DNA from: Hyphomonadaceae bacterium UBA1849
GTDB taxonomy: Bacteria; Pseudomonadota; Alphaproteobacteria; Caulobacterales; Hyphomonadaceae
Reading direction: 5' to 3'
Length of the DNA: 64,000 nucleotides
NCBI GenBank assembly: GCA_002338565.1
Contig: DDIN01000001.1
Span: forward strand, 62,001-126,000
The translations under genes were made by a program, and so were the position numbers. Every line of letters starts with the position of its first letter. Position 1 is the first letter of the stretch. The notes under the pieces were generated by a model. The model saw only the letters and a program-made list of their open reading frames with translations. It did no database searches and was not told the origin of the DNA. This document shows positions 44,022 through 53,180 of this stretch, one piece after another.

Positions 44022-44948
44022 ATGACCATTCCCCAAACAGACATAAAGACCTTTATCTCCGTCTCGGAAATCTGGGTACCTAACGGCGATAAGCTTGAGC
44101 GCTCGGCAGGTAATTACGGTACGCTTTCCGATTTTGAGGAGGCTTCGCGCCAAACCAGCTTTTCAAAAGGTGAAGGCCTTCCGGGCAAGGCCTGGGCCGA
44201 AGCCAAACCGGTTGTTCTGAAAGAGTTCGACGGCTCGTACTTTAAACGAACCGAAGAAGCCAGAACCGCAGGTCTGACGCGTGCTGTGGCCGTACCCGTC
44301 TTCGCCGGAGAGGTCCTCAAAGCTGTTCTGGTCGTGCTTTGCGCCGACGATGAAGAGCGTATGGGTGCTATTGAAGTATGGGCCGAAAACAACGGCATGC
44401 TTATCCTCGAAGATGGCTATTACGGCGCAGCAAAACATTTTGAATGGGTTTCACAGCACACCCATTTCCCGCGGGGTCAGGGCCTTCCGGGTGGCGTTTG
44501 GGCCTCAGAAACACCAATGCTTATGCGTGACCTTGGATCGGGCTACCGCTTCGTCCGCGCCGACAGCGCAGGTCGGGCCGGACTGACAAACGGCATCGGA
44601 ATTCCGGTCCCTACACCATCGGAAACAACTTATGTCCTGGCGCTCCTGTCAGCGCGCGGCACTCCAATCGCTAACCGGTTTGAGATCTGGGATGCCCGTT
44701 CGGTGAAGGTTGGTGCCTCAAAAGGCGCGGTCATGCTGGATGGCATCTGCGCCAAAGAAGGTGCCCTCTGGGACGACGATAATCCACGCCGCGCCGAAGC
44801 CTTCAAAGGCATTATCGGACGCGTACTCGCAAATGGCCTCCCGGCCATAGCTTCCAAAAGTGCTGAAACCGCCGGATACGACTCTGTCGTTGTCCTTCCT
44901 ATCCATCAAGGCGGTGAGCTCTCTCACATCGTCGCCTGGTATTGCTGA
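44022..44948 (+). CDS. Triple-GAF protein of the nitrate operon, function unknown
   Basis: 308 residues from the ATG at 44022 (GAGGGA 7 nt upstream). No signal peptide or membrane helix, so cytosolic. It consists of three successive GAF-like units: about 15-107, 116-212 and 219-308. The first two share SEIWVP or IEVWAE openings, a GEGLPGKAW or GQGLPGGVW core, and GSYFKR or GSGYRFVRA followed by AGLT. The third keeps only FEIWD, FKGIIGRVLANGLPA and AGYDSVVVLPI. GAF domains bind small ligands; NreA of staphylococci is a GAF-type nitrate receptor, which makes nitrate or nitrite sensing a reasonable but untested idea. It lies 10 nt before nirB and 11 nt after the ATPase gene. Confidence 0.8.
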   Translation: MTIPQTDIKTFISVSEIWVPNGDKLERSAGNYGTLSDFEEASRQTSFSKGEGLPGKAWAEAKPVVLKEFDGSYFKRTEEARTAGLTRAVAVPVFAGEVLKAVLVVLCADDEERMGAIEVWAENNGMLILEDGYYGAAKHFEWVSQHTHFPRGQGLPGGVWASETPMLMRDLGSGYRFVRADSAGRAGLTNGIGIPVPTPSETTYVLALLSARGTPIANRFEIWDARSVKVGASKGAVMLDGICAKEGALWDDDNPRRAEAFKGIIGRVLANGLPAIASKSAETAGYDSVVVLPIHQGGELSHIVAWYC

Positions 44949-44958
44949 GGAAAAGGAT

Positions 44959-47403
44959 ATGTCCCGAGAAAAACTCGTCATAATTGGCGCAGGCATGGCT
45001 GCCGGCCGGTTTCTGGAGCACCTCCTTGATGCCAATCCAGATGCCTATGACATCACCCTATTCAACGCCGAGCCACGCGGCACATATAACCGCATCATGC
45101 TTTCCCCGGTCCTGTCCGGCGAGAAGAGCTATGAGGAAATCGTCACCCACACCGATGACTGGTACGCCGAACAAGGCATAACCTGTCGCTTTGGTGAGCG
45201 GATCATTTCAGTAGACCGCGCCAATAAAACCGTGCTCGGCGAGAAGGGCATTGTGGCTTACGACAAGCTGGTCATCGCCACGGGCTCCAGCCCATTCATC
45301 ATTCCAATGCCGGGGCATGATCTGTCAGGTGTGCTCGCTTATCGCGATCTTGAAGACACCAATGGCATGATTGACGCCTGCCAGCCGGGCGCAAAAGCTG
45401 TGGTCATTGGCGGCGGTCTTCTCGGCCTCGAAGCTGCCGCGGGCCTCCGTCTTCGCGGCATGGACGTCACCGTTTTGCACCTGATGCCTACGCTGATGGA
45501 ACGTCAGCTTGACCCGTCTGCTGGCTATCTTCTTGAAAAGGAACTTGCTGATCGCGGCATTGAAATCCGCACTGGCGCGAACTCCAAGGAAATCTATGGC
45601 GACGGCAAGGTTGAGGGCATTCGTCTCGAGGACGGAACTGATATCCCTGCAAACCTGATCGTTATGGCCGTCGGCATTCGCCCGAGCATTGCAATCGCCA
45701 AAGAAGCCGGTCTGGACGTTGGACGTGGCATTCTCGTCGATTGCAAAATGAAGACGTCGGACCCGAGCATCTACTCCGTTGGCGAATGTGTAGAGTTCGA
45801 AGGTAATTGCTACGGCCTCGTTGCACCATTGTTTGACCAGGCAAAAGTACTTGCCAATGCGCTGATCGCAGAAGCCGACGACACAGATTTCGTCCATTCC
45901 GAAACCGCGACTAAGCTGAAGGTTACGGGCGTAGACCTGTTCTCAGCCGGTGATTTCGCAGACGGCGAAGGACGCGATGAGATCGTCTTCCGTGATCCTG
46001 CACGAGGCATCTATAAGCGCCTCGTGCTGGAAGGCGACAAACTTGTTGGAGCCGTCCTCTATGGCGAAACCGCCGATGGAGCCTGGTTCTTCGATAAAAT
46101 CAAAAAAGGCGAGGAAATTGGCGCCGAAGACCGAGCCACGCTCATCTTCGGGCAGTCCTACGCTGGAGGGTCCCCCCTGGACCCTATGGCGGCCGTTGCA
46201 GCCTTGCCGGATGAGGCAGAGATCTGCGGTTGTAACGGCATATCGAAGGGACAGATCACCCAGGCAATTGATGAAAAAGGTCTGAGCGACGTTGAAGGCG
46301 TTCGCGCCTGCACGAAAGCGTCTGGTTCCTGTGGCACATGTACCGGGCTGGTCGAAAGCCTGCTTGCATGGAAACTCGGCGATGCCTTTGCTGCACCGGC
46401 CAAAAATGCGGTATGTGGCTGTACTGAACTCGGTCATGACGAAGTTCGCCGTCTGATCGTTTCTCAGAGGCTGAAATCGGTTCCCGCAGTCATGCAGGAA
46501 CTGAGCTGGAAAACGAGTTGTGGCTGCGCCAAGTGTCGCCCTGCCCTGAACTATTATCTGCTGGCTAGCTGGCCGGGCGAATATGTCGACGACAACCAGT
46601 CTCGTTTCATCAACGAGCGGGTTCACGCCAATATTCAGAAAGACGGCACCTATTCAGTCGTGCCTCGTGCCTGGGGTGGCGTAACGACCGCAGCAGAACT
46701 TCGCGCTGTGGCGGACGTGGTCGATAAGTATGACATTCCAATGGTCAAATACACCGGCGGGCAGCGCATCGACATGCTTGGCGTGAAGAAGGAAGACCTT
46801 CCCGGCGTTTGGGCGGATCTCAACGAGGCCGGCATGGTCTCTGGGCATGCCTATGGCAAATCACTTCGGACCGTGAAGACATGTGTCGGTTCGGAGTGGT
46901 GCCGTGTAGGGACGCAGGACTCCACGGGCCTCGGCATCAAGCTTGAAAAACTGATGTGGGGCTCGTGGACACCGCACAAAGTGAAGCTCGCCGTCTCTGG
47001 CTGTCCGCGCAATTGCGCCGAAGCCACCTGTAAGGATATCGGCGTCGTTTGCGTGGATTCCGGCTATCAAATTCATATTGCGGGCGCCGCAGGTATGGAA
47101 GTTCGGGCAACCGATCACCTGACGACCGTCACGACCGAAGAAGAAGCCATCGAGATGTGCGCTGCTGTTTTGCAGGCCTATCGCGAACAGGGCTTCTACC
47201 TTGAGCGTATCTATAAATGGACGGCCCGAATTGGCGGCGCAGAAAAAGTCCATGAGCTCATCGTCGATGACGTGGAAAACCGCAAAGCTCTCTTCGAGCG
47301 CTTCAAGTACGCACAGCAATTCTCACAGGACGACCCTTGGGCTGAGCGCGCATCAGGAAAAGTCGATGCGCACGAATTCAAGACGCTCGAACTGGTGGAG
47401 TAA
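44959..47403 (+). CDS. nirB: Assimilatory NADH-dependent nitrite reductase, large subunit
   Basis: 814 residues from the ATG at 44959 (GAGGAAAAGG upstream). Order: FAD/NADH oxidoreductase domain (VIIGAGMAAGRF; AVVIGGGLLGLEAA at 147-160), two [2Fe-2S] BFD-like domains (Cys423/425/458/461 and Cys486/488/523/526), then the sirohaem/[4Fe-4S] part with Cys642, Cys648, Cys682 and Cys686 in TCVGSEWC and SGCPRNC. Reduces nitrite to ammonium with six electrons from NADH in the cytosol. NirD follows 4 nt later, and cobA in the same operon supplies the sirohaem precursor. Confidence 0.96.
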   Translation: MSREKLVIIGAGMAAGRFLEHLLDANPDAYDITLFNAEPRGTYNRIMLSPVLSGEKSYEEIVTHTDDWYAEQGITCRFGERIISVDRANKTVLGEKGIVAYDKLVIATGSSPFIIPMPGHDLSGVLAYRDLEDTNGMIDACQPGAKAVVIGGGLLGLEAAAGLRLRGMDVTVLHLMPTLMERQLDPSAGYLLEKELADRGIEIRTGANSKEIYGDGKVEGIRLEDGTDIPANLIVMAVGIRPSIAIAKEAGLDVGRGILVDCKMKTSDPSIYSVGECVEFEGNCYGLVAPLFDQAKVLANALIAEADDTDFVHSETATKLKVTGVDLFSAGDFADGEGRDEIVFRDPARGIYKRLVLEGDKLVGAVLYGETADGAWFFDKIKKGEEIGAEDRATLIFGQSYAGGSPLDPMAAVAALPDEAEICGCNGISKGQITQAIDEKGLSDVEGVRACTKASGSCGTCTGLVESLLAWKLGDAFAAPAKNAVCGCTELGHDEVRRLIVSQRLKSVPAVMQELSWKTSCGCAKCRPALNYYLLASWPGEYVDDNQSRFINERVHANIQKDGTYSVVPRAWGGVTTAAELRAVADVVDKYDIPMVKYTGGQRIDMLGVKKEDLPGVWADLNEAGMVSGHAYGKSLRTVKTCVGSEWCRVGTQDSTGLGIKLEKLMWGSWTPHKVKLAVSGCPRNCAEATCKDIGVVCVDSGYQIHIAGAAGMEVRATDHLTTVTTEEEAIEMCAAVLQAYREQGFYLERIYKWTARIGGAEKVHELIVDDVENRKALFERFKYAQQFSQDDPWAERASGKVDAHEFKTLELVE

Positions 47404-47407
47404 AAGG

Positions 47408-47749
47408 ATGGATGGAATGGCACCTTTTGAACGTTGGTTCGACATCTGCGAGCTGTCAGACATTCCGGTTCGTGGCTCACGTCGGCTGGAGAAGGACGGA
47501 ATGAAGATTGCCATCTTCAGAACGTCCGACGACCGCGTATTCGCTGTCGAGAACCGCTGTGCGCACAAAGGTGGCCCGTTGAGCGAGGGCATCGTCCACG
47601 ACTGTGCGGTCACCTGCCCTCTGCACAACTGGGTCTACGATCTGTCGACTGGCAAGGCACAAGGTGGAGACGAAGGACAGATACGCACCTTTCCGGCAGA
47701 AGTTCGCGATGGCGGACGCGTGCATTTACGCCTCGCAATGGCGTCCTGA
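47408..47749 (+). CDS. nirD: Nitrite reductase small subunit, Rieske-type
   Basis: 113 residues from the ATG at 47408 (GGAG 7 nt upstream; an ATG at 47417 is also possible). Rieske-type [2Fe-2S] ligands Cys51-x-His53 and Cys70-x2-His73 (NRCAHKGG; TCPLHNW) are all present. The related NasG of Paracoccus carries electrons from the NADH-oxidising NasB to both nitrite and nitrate reductase, so this protein may serve NasA as well. Confidence 0.95.
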   Translation: MDGMAPFERWFDICELSDIPVRGSRRLEKDGMKIAIFRTSDDRVFAVENRCAHKGGPLSEGIVHDCAVTCPLHNWVYDLSTGKAQGGDEGQIRTFPAEVRDGGRVHLRLAMAS

Positions 47750-47785
47750 TCTCCCTGTCTCATAAGATTTCGATCGAGCCCCCCC

Positions 47786-50485
47786 ATGACCGAGCAAGTG
47801 AACACCGAGATAGCCACAACCTGCCCATATTGCGGGGTTGGTTGCGGTGTTCTTGTTCAGCCATCAACTGATGGCGAGAGCGCTATCGTGCGTGGTGATC
47901 CGGACCACCCGGCAAATTACGGTCGTCTCTGCGTTAAAGGCTCAGCACTGGGTGACACCCTGTCTCTGCAGGATCGCATTCTGCATCCGAGCGTGAATGG
48001 GCAAACCGCTTCCTGGGAGGATGCAATGGACGAGGTGGCGCGCGGGTTCCGCGATGCCATCCGCCAGCATGGTTCGGACAGTGTCGCCTTCTACGTGTCA
48101 GGGCAAATCCTGACCGAAGACTATTACGTTGCCAACAAGCTGATGAAGGGCTTTATCGGTTCGTCCAATATCGACACGAATTCGCGGCTTTGCATGGCCT
48201 CGTCAGTGGCAGGCCATAAGCGCGCCTTCGGCACTGATACAGTTCCGGGCTGTTACGAGGACCTTGAAGAAGCTGACCTGATCGTGATGGTCGGAAGCAA
48301 TCTGGCCTGGTGTCACCCTGTTCTCTATCAACGCATTCAGTCGGCGAGTGAAAAACGCGGAACAAAGCTGGTTATCATCGACCCGCGCCAGACTGCGACA
48401 ACGGACGGCGCAGACCTTCACCTGGCTATAACCCCGGGTGCAGACGTAGCGCTTTTCAACGCGCTATTCCATTACCTGTCCGAAAGCGCGGCTCGTGACG
48501 AACGCTTCATGGAAGCACACACGAACGGTTACGCCGATGCGCTTTCCGTAGCTGGCGAATTCACCTTACCGCAAACAGCCAAACTCACAGGCCTGTCCGA
48601 ACGTGATTTGCAGACATTCTTCGAGCTTTTTGCCGCAACCGAGCGAACCGTCACCATCTACTCTCAGGGCGTCAACCAGTCCTCTGCAGGCTCGGACAAG
48701 GTCAATTCCATTATCAATTGCCATCTTGTGACCGGCCGGATTGGCAAACCAGGCATTGGACCATTTTCGGTCACAGGCCAGCCGAATGCTATGGGTGGGC
48801 GCGAAGTCGGCGGCCTCGCCAACCAGCTCGCCTGCCATATGGATTTCGCTCCGGAAGATATCATTCGAGTAGAACGCTTCTGGAAAGCACCTCGTATCGC
48901 CAGCGGCCCGGGCCTTAAAGCCGTCGAGATGTTTGACGCAGTCCTGAGCGGCCAGATCAAAGCGATCTGGATCATGGCGACCAATCCCGTGGTTTCCCTC
49001 CCGAACGCCGACAAGGTAAAGGCCGCACTCGCCGCCTGCCCCCTCGTCGTTATCTCCGACGTCGCAACAACGTCAGACACAGTCGCCCTGGCAGATGTTG
49101 TACTGCCAGCGACAACATGGGGAGAGAAAACCGGCACCGTCACTAACTCGGAACGCCGTATTTCCCGCCAACGCAGCTTTTTGAAACCACCAGGCGAAGC
49201 GCGTCACGACTGGTGGGCGTTGTGCGATCTTGGAAAGCGACTGGGCTATGACGGCTTCGATTTCAACGGACCGGCAGCCATCTTCCGCGAATATGCCGCT
49301 CTCTCTGCGTACGAAAATGACGGACTGCGTGACTTCGACATCGGCGCGTATGCCAATACAAGTGATCCTGAGTACGACACACTGAAGCCATTCCAATGGC
49401 CGGCGCCCGCAGGAGACGCACCTCGTCATGGAGAGGACAATACCGGTTCAGACCACCGGTTCTTTCAGAATGGCCATTTCTACACGCAAGACCATAAAGC
49501 GCGTTTCGTTGCGACAGCATTCGCCGCGCCGGCCTCGCTCCCTTCAGACGACTTGCCTTTTATCCTCAACACCGGGCGCGTCCGTGACCATTGGCACACC
49601 ATGACCCGCACTGGAAAATCGTCCACGCTATCCGGGCATATCGCTGAGCCATATCTGGAGATCCACCCGAAAGACGCAGATCAACTCGGCCTTTCGACGG
49701 CTTCACTTGCCCGCATCTCCAACACCTTTGGTGAAGCGGTTTTGAGGGTGCTGATAACCGAACGAATGCAACGCAAATCTGTATTTGTCCCGATGCACTG
49801 GTCAGCGGCGAACAGTTCTGCGGCGCGCGTTGATGCGCTGATCGCGCCGAATACCGACCCCGTCTCAGGCCAGCCTGAATCCAAGCACGGAACTATCGCC
49901 ATCAAACCGCTTTCACCCGCCTGGTACGGTTTTCTGGTGTCTCGCCAACCTCTCAGTGATGATATTCTGAACGCCCTCGACTACTGGGCTGTTGCAACAT
50001 CGACCGAAGGATACCGCTATGAAATCGCGGGATCTGAACCAGCGGACAAGGTGATTGATACAATCGCCGCGGACACCGCTATCACGTTTAAAACGCCTGA
50101 CGGACATCACGCTGCAGCAATGTTTGAAGCAGACAGGCTGGAACTCTTCATCACTCTGTCCGAAAGTGGTCCGGTCGTCGCTGACCGCTCCTGGCTCTCT
50201 TCCCTGCTTACAAAAACGATCACCCCCGAAGTTCGTTTGAGCATTCTCGCCGGTCGTCCGCCTTCGGGAGAAGGTACGGGTAGACTCGTCTGCTCATGTA
50301 ACGGCGTCGGCGTGAATCAGATTGAAGACGCGATAAGTAAAGGGGCGCAAAGCGTTGAGGGCATTGGTGCTGCAACAGGCGCAGGCACAACATGCGGCTC
50401 ATGCAAGCCTGAACTGCGGGCCCTGCTCCGTGCAGCGGCAGCAAAAGCTCCTCCATCCACGCCAGCAAGCATCGCAGCGGAGTAA
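47786..50485 (+). CDS. nasA: Assimilatory nitrate reductase catalytic subunit
   Basis: 899-residue molybdopterin enzyme reducing nitrate to nitrite in the cytosol. N-terminal [4Fe-4S] ligands Cys13, Cys16, Cys20 and Cys49 (CPYCGVGC ... GRLCVKG), Mo-bisMGD domains with TNSRLCMASSV and GQPNAMGGREVGGLA, and the C-terminal dinucleotide-binding domain (LNTGRVRDHWHTMTRTGKS). The last 70 residues are a BFD-like [2Fe-2S] domain (VCSCNGVG ... TTCGSCKPEL) as electron entry. No dedicated flavin reductase subunit lies beside it. No signal peptide. Its gene is 4 nt from cobA. Confidence 0.96.
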   Translation: MTEQVNTEIATTCPYCGVGCGVLVQPSTDGESAIVRGDPDHPANYGRLCVKGSALGDTLSLQDRILHPSVNGQTASWEDAMDEVARGFRDAIRQHGSDSVAFYVSGQILTEDYYVANKLMKGFIGSSNIDTNSRLCMASSVAGHKRAFGTDTVPGCYEDLEEADLIVMVGSNLAWCHPVLYQRIQSASEKRGTKLVIIDPRQTATTDGADLHLAITPGADVALFNALFHYLSESAARDERFMEAHTNGYADALSVAGEFTLPQTAKLTGLSERDLQTFFELFAATERTVTIYSQGVNQSSAGSDKVNSIINCHLVTGRIGKPGIGPFSVTGQPNAMGGREVGGLANQLACHMDFAPEDIIRVERFWKAPRIASGPGLKAVEMFDAVLSGQIKAIWIMATNPVVSLPNADKVKAALAACPLVVISDVATTSDTVALADVVLPATTWGEKTGTVTNSERRISRQRSFLKPPGEARHDWWALCDLGKRLGYDGFDFNGPAAIFREYAALSAYENDGLRDFDIGAYANTSDPEYDTLKPFQWPAPAGDAPRHGEDNTGSDHRFFQNGHFYTQDHKARFVATAFAAPASLPSDDLPFILNTGRVRDHWHTMTRTGKSSTLSGHIAEPYLEIHPKDADQLGLSTASLARISNTFGEAVLRVLITERMQRKSVFVPMHWSAANSSAARVDALIAPNTDPVSGQPESKHGTIAIKPLSPAWYGFLVSRQPLSDDILNALDYWAVATSTEGYRYEIAGSEPADKVIDTIAADTAITFKTPDGHHAAAMFEADRLELFITLSESGPVVADRSWLSSLLTKTITPEVRLSILAGRPPSGEGTGRLVCSCNGVGVNQIEDAISKGAQSVEGIGAATGAGTTCGSCKPELRALLRAAAAKAPPSTPASIAAE

Positions 50486-50489
50486 GACA

Positions 50490-51239
50490 ATGACAGGCAA
50501 ACTCACTCTTATCGGATGCGGCCCCGGAGCAGCGGACCTGCTTACACTACGCGCTATTCAGCGGATCAAAACTGCAGACCTCATCCTATACGATCGCCTT
50601 GTAGACCCGGAAGTTCTGTCATTCGCAAGCTCTGACAGCACCCTAGAATATGTTGGAAAAGGTTGCGGAGACGGAGGCCGTCAACAAGTCGATATCAACG
50701 CCCGAATTTCTGAAGCGCTCTCACAGGGTCTGACCGTCGCACGCCTGAAGTCAGGTGATCCTATGGTGTTCGGCCGAGCTTCCGAAGAACTGGCAATCGC
50801 AGTTTCCAAGGACGCTGAAATCGAGATCGTCCCGGGTGTAACATCGGCTCTCGCTGCGGCTTCTGAATGGTCCATTCCGATCACCGAGCGGGCCGAACTT
50901 CAGAGCTTTGTTGTTACGACAGGAAAGTCTTCAAAAGATGGCAAAGACCCTGATTGGTGCTCTGTCGTTCGCCCGGGCATTTGTGCAGCCTTCTATATGA
51001 GCGTGGCGCAAAGCTGGCGCATTCAGACGGCGCTTATGGCGAAGGGCGTTCCCGGTTCTTTGCAATGCGACTGGATTGAAAATGCGGGAAAGACAGACGT
51101 CCGACACGTTTCTTCGCGCCTCGACCGTCTTGCCATGGACGCACGTGAACATGCGGTGAAAAATCCCGCCATCCTACTTATCCGCTATCCATTGAGTGCG
51201 GCGATAGCGGATACGGGTCAGGCCTCCGAACTCGCCTGA
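50490..51239 (+). CDS. cobA: Uroporphyrinogen-III C-methyltransferase
   Basis: 249 residues from the ATG at 50490 (GGAG 7 nt upstream). SAM-dependent methylation to precorrin-2, the sirohaem precursor needed by NirB. Motifs: LIGCGPGAADLLTLRA, ILYDRLVDPEVLSF, LKSGDPMVFGRASEE and VPGVTSALAAASE. Only the methyltransferase domain is present; the CysG-type dehydrogenase/ferrochelatase part must be elsewhere. Last gene of the operon. Confidence 0.95.
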   Translation: MTGKLTLIGCGPGAADLLTLRAIQRIKTADLILYDRLVDPEVLSFASSDSTLEYVGKGCGDGGRQQVDINARISEALSQGLTVARLKSGDPMVFGRASEELAIAVSKDAEIEIVPGVTSALAAASEWSIPITERAELQSFVVTTGKSSKDGKDPDWCSVVRPGICAAFYMSVAQSWRIQTALMAKGVPGSLQCDWIENAGKTDVRHVSSRLDRLAMDAREHAVKNPAILLIRYPLSAAIADTGQASELA

Positions 51240-51243
51240 CCCG
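51214..51243. terminator. Hairpin between convergent cobA and nasS
   Basis: Perfect 9-bp arms CGGGTCAGG / CCTGACCCG with a 12-nt loop cover the cobA stop codon and lie 6 nt from the nasS stop. No T-run on either side, so it may be a Rho-assisted or collision-type end for both transcripts. Confidence 0.45.
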
Positions 51244-51248
51244 ACCTT

Positions 51249-52532
51249 CTAAACTGCTATGCTGGAAACCTGCTGCCGGTCACTTTCGCCAAGCCGGCTT
51301 TCTACATGGCGCACTGAAAAGCCCGCGAGATAACCATCAAGGTTAGACGGGTCGAAAATCCGGCCGTCCATAAACTGATCGCACCCCATAGCGAGCGGGG
51401 CTGTAGCATCGGTCAGTAACCATGCATGCTGGTGACCGCCTTCGACTTTTTCGTCTGCCGACGGGCAAGCTACACCCATTGCGTCTGCGGCCTTGCGATA
51501 GACGTCTGGAAGAAATGCCTGTGCGGCAACAAAGTCAACATCAAGATTATCGGGCAGATCTCCCCATCGGATCAATTGGGACAGGATCCACTTTGCGTGA
51601 GACCGCCAGGGGAAGTTAGCCGCGTATCTATGGAACACGTTGAAGTCCGGCATATCCATGCGCAGTTCGCCACCCGTCTGACGGTTCTTGCCGGTCAGAG
51701 AACCGACAATCTCATCAAACGGGACGTTAACGTAATCAGGACCGGAGACGATCTGAGCCGCGGTCAACCTGTTGTCCATATCGTCGACCCATGCAGACGC
51801 TTGAAGCATCGCGGAGACAAGCGCCAGATGCACCATCTCGTTTTCTTCTGCCCATGCCTTGCGAACCGCCAGAACCTTTTCAGGACCATTCGACCAGATT
51901 TCCCCGGACGTGATCACGGTTCGACCAATGCCAGCGACAACCGCCTTGTTATTCCACGGTTCGCCAACGCAATAACCATCGATCTGACCGGAGGCGAGCG
52001 CATCGACCATGAGAGACGGTGGAATCACAACAATCTCGATATCCGTTTCCGGCGAAATTCCGGCAGATGCGAGCCAGTATTTTAGCTCAAGCGCATGCAT
52101 GGAGTGATTATAAACATGCGCGAAAACGAGTTTGCGGCGACCTTCGTCACGGCGCCTGTCTATCACCTGCTTGAGCGCATAGGCTGACATCGGACGTCGT
52201 GTAATCGTCTCAGGCGCAATTTGCGACATCTGCTCAAACAACGACGTAGATACGGTAATCGCATTGCCGTTCAGGTTAATGGTGAACGCGGAGGTAAACT
52301 CCCGAGGGAACGGGCCGAGCCCTGCAGCAGACGCAACGACCATAGGTGAGAGCATTTGCGCTGCATCTATGGCCCCTGTACCAAGCGCATCGCGCATCGC
52401 CGCCCAGGACACAAAGCGCTTCAGCTTTACTTCAAGGCCATTGGCCAGAAAAATCCCACGCTCCTGCGCTGCGGCAATCGTCACGCAGTCCGTCAGCGGC
52501 ACGAAGCCAATATTCAGCTGTTGTTTTGTCAT
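51249..52532 (-). CDS. nasS: Nitrate sensor NasS
   Basis: 427-residue relative of the NrtA receptor (LNIGFVPLTDCVTIAAAQ, NLNGNAITVS, GYCVGEPWNNKA) but without any signal peptide, so it stays in the cytosol. In the established NasS/NasT system NasS holds NasT inactive and releases it when nitrate binds. It overlaps nasT by 4 nt, as expected for proteins made in equal amounts. Confidence 0.95.
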   Translation of the reverse strand: MTKQQLNIGFVPLTDCVTIAAAQERGIFLANGLEVKLKRFVSWAAMRDALGTGAIDAAQMLSPMVVASAAGLGPFPREFTSAFTINLNGNAITVSTSLFEQMSQIAPETITRRPMSAYALKQVIDRRRDEGRRKLVFAHVYNHSMHALELKYWLASAGISPETDIEIVVIPPSLMVDALASGQIDGYCVGEPWNNKAVVAGIGRTVITSGEIWSNGPEKVLAVRKAWAEENEMVHLALVSAMLQASAWVDDMDNRLTAAQIVSGPDYVNVPFDEIVGSLTGKNRQTGGELRMDMPDFNVFHRYAANFPWRSHAKWILSQLIRWGDLPDNLDVDFVAAQAFLPDVYRKAADAMGVACPSADEKVEGGHQHAWLLTDATAPLAMGCDQFMDGRIFDPSNLDGYLAGFSVRHVESRLGESDRQQVSSIAV

Positions 52533-53137
52533 GGCGTATTCGCCTTTCCGGTCGTACCGGCAAGCATTTCAATGATCGTCAGCACGCTTTCCGCGACATC
52601 TTTCAAAGGCTTACCCTGTTGTTGCGACATGGTCCGCATGGACGCGAAGGCCTGATCCTCTGTCATACCATGGTGTTGCATCAGCAAGCCTTTGGCACGC
52701 TCGATCGTCTTTCGCGCAGCGAGATCCTCTTTGGTTTTGCGCAGTTCACTGCGCAGGCTGTCCATATGCTTGAAACGAGCAATAGCGGTTTCGATCAGGG
52801 GTTTCACGCGTTTCGGCGTGAGGCCATCAATCACGTAGGCACTTACCCCCGCCTCAATCGCTTCGTTCATCTGGGCCGAGCCCTCTTCCTCGACAAACAT
52901 AACAATGGGCTTGGGATTGGACTGAGCCACCATACGAAGACTTTCGATGGTATCGCGATCAGGCGATTCACAATCCATAATGATTACGTCCGGTGCGATG
53001 CTCGCAATCTCATCCAGAAGCGTACGCCCGTGAATGTGTGAAACAATATGCACGACCGCGTTTTCAGACAGACCAACCTCTACAATGTTGGCCCGCTCCG
53101 GGTCGTCATCGATCAGCAGTACACACAGAGGCGCCAC
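52529..53137 (-). CDS. nasT: Nitrate-responsive antiterminator NasT (ANTAR)
   Basis: 202 residues from a GTG at 53137, which has AGGGGG 8 nt upstream and gives the normal length; the frame is open further into the porin gene but no better start exists. Residues 4-120 are a receiver-like domain (LLIDDDPERA, Asp55 in IIMDCESPD). Residues about 141-193 are the ANTAR RNA-binding domain (RKTIERAKGLLMQHHGMTEDQ, AFASMRTMSQQQGKPLKDVA). It binds paired hexaloop hairpins in leader RNA to prevent termination. Two candidate targets lie in this window, one of them in front of its own operon. Confidence 0.95.
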   Translation of the reverse strand: MAPLCVLLIDDDPERANIVEVGLSENAVVHIVSHIHGRTLLDEIASIAPDVIIMDCESPDRDTIESLRMVAQSNPKPIVMFVEEEGSAQMNEAIEAGVSAYVIDGLTPKRVKPLIETAIARFKHMDSLRSELRKTKEDLAARKTIERAKGLLMQHHGMTEDQAFASMRTMSQQQGKPLKDVAESVLTIIEMLAGTTGKANTP

Positions 53138-53180
53138 TTTCGTGGCCCCCTGCTGTACCGGCTTGATTTGTTCGTCGTGA

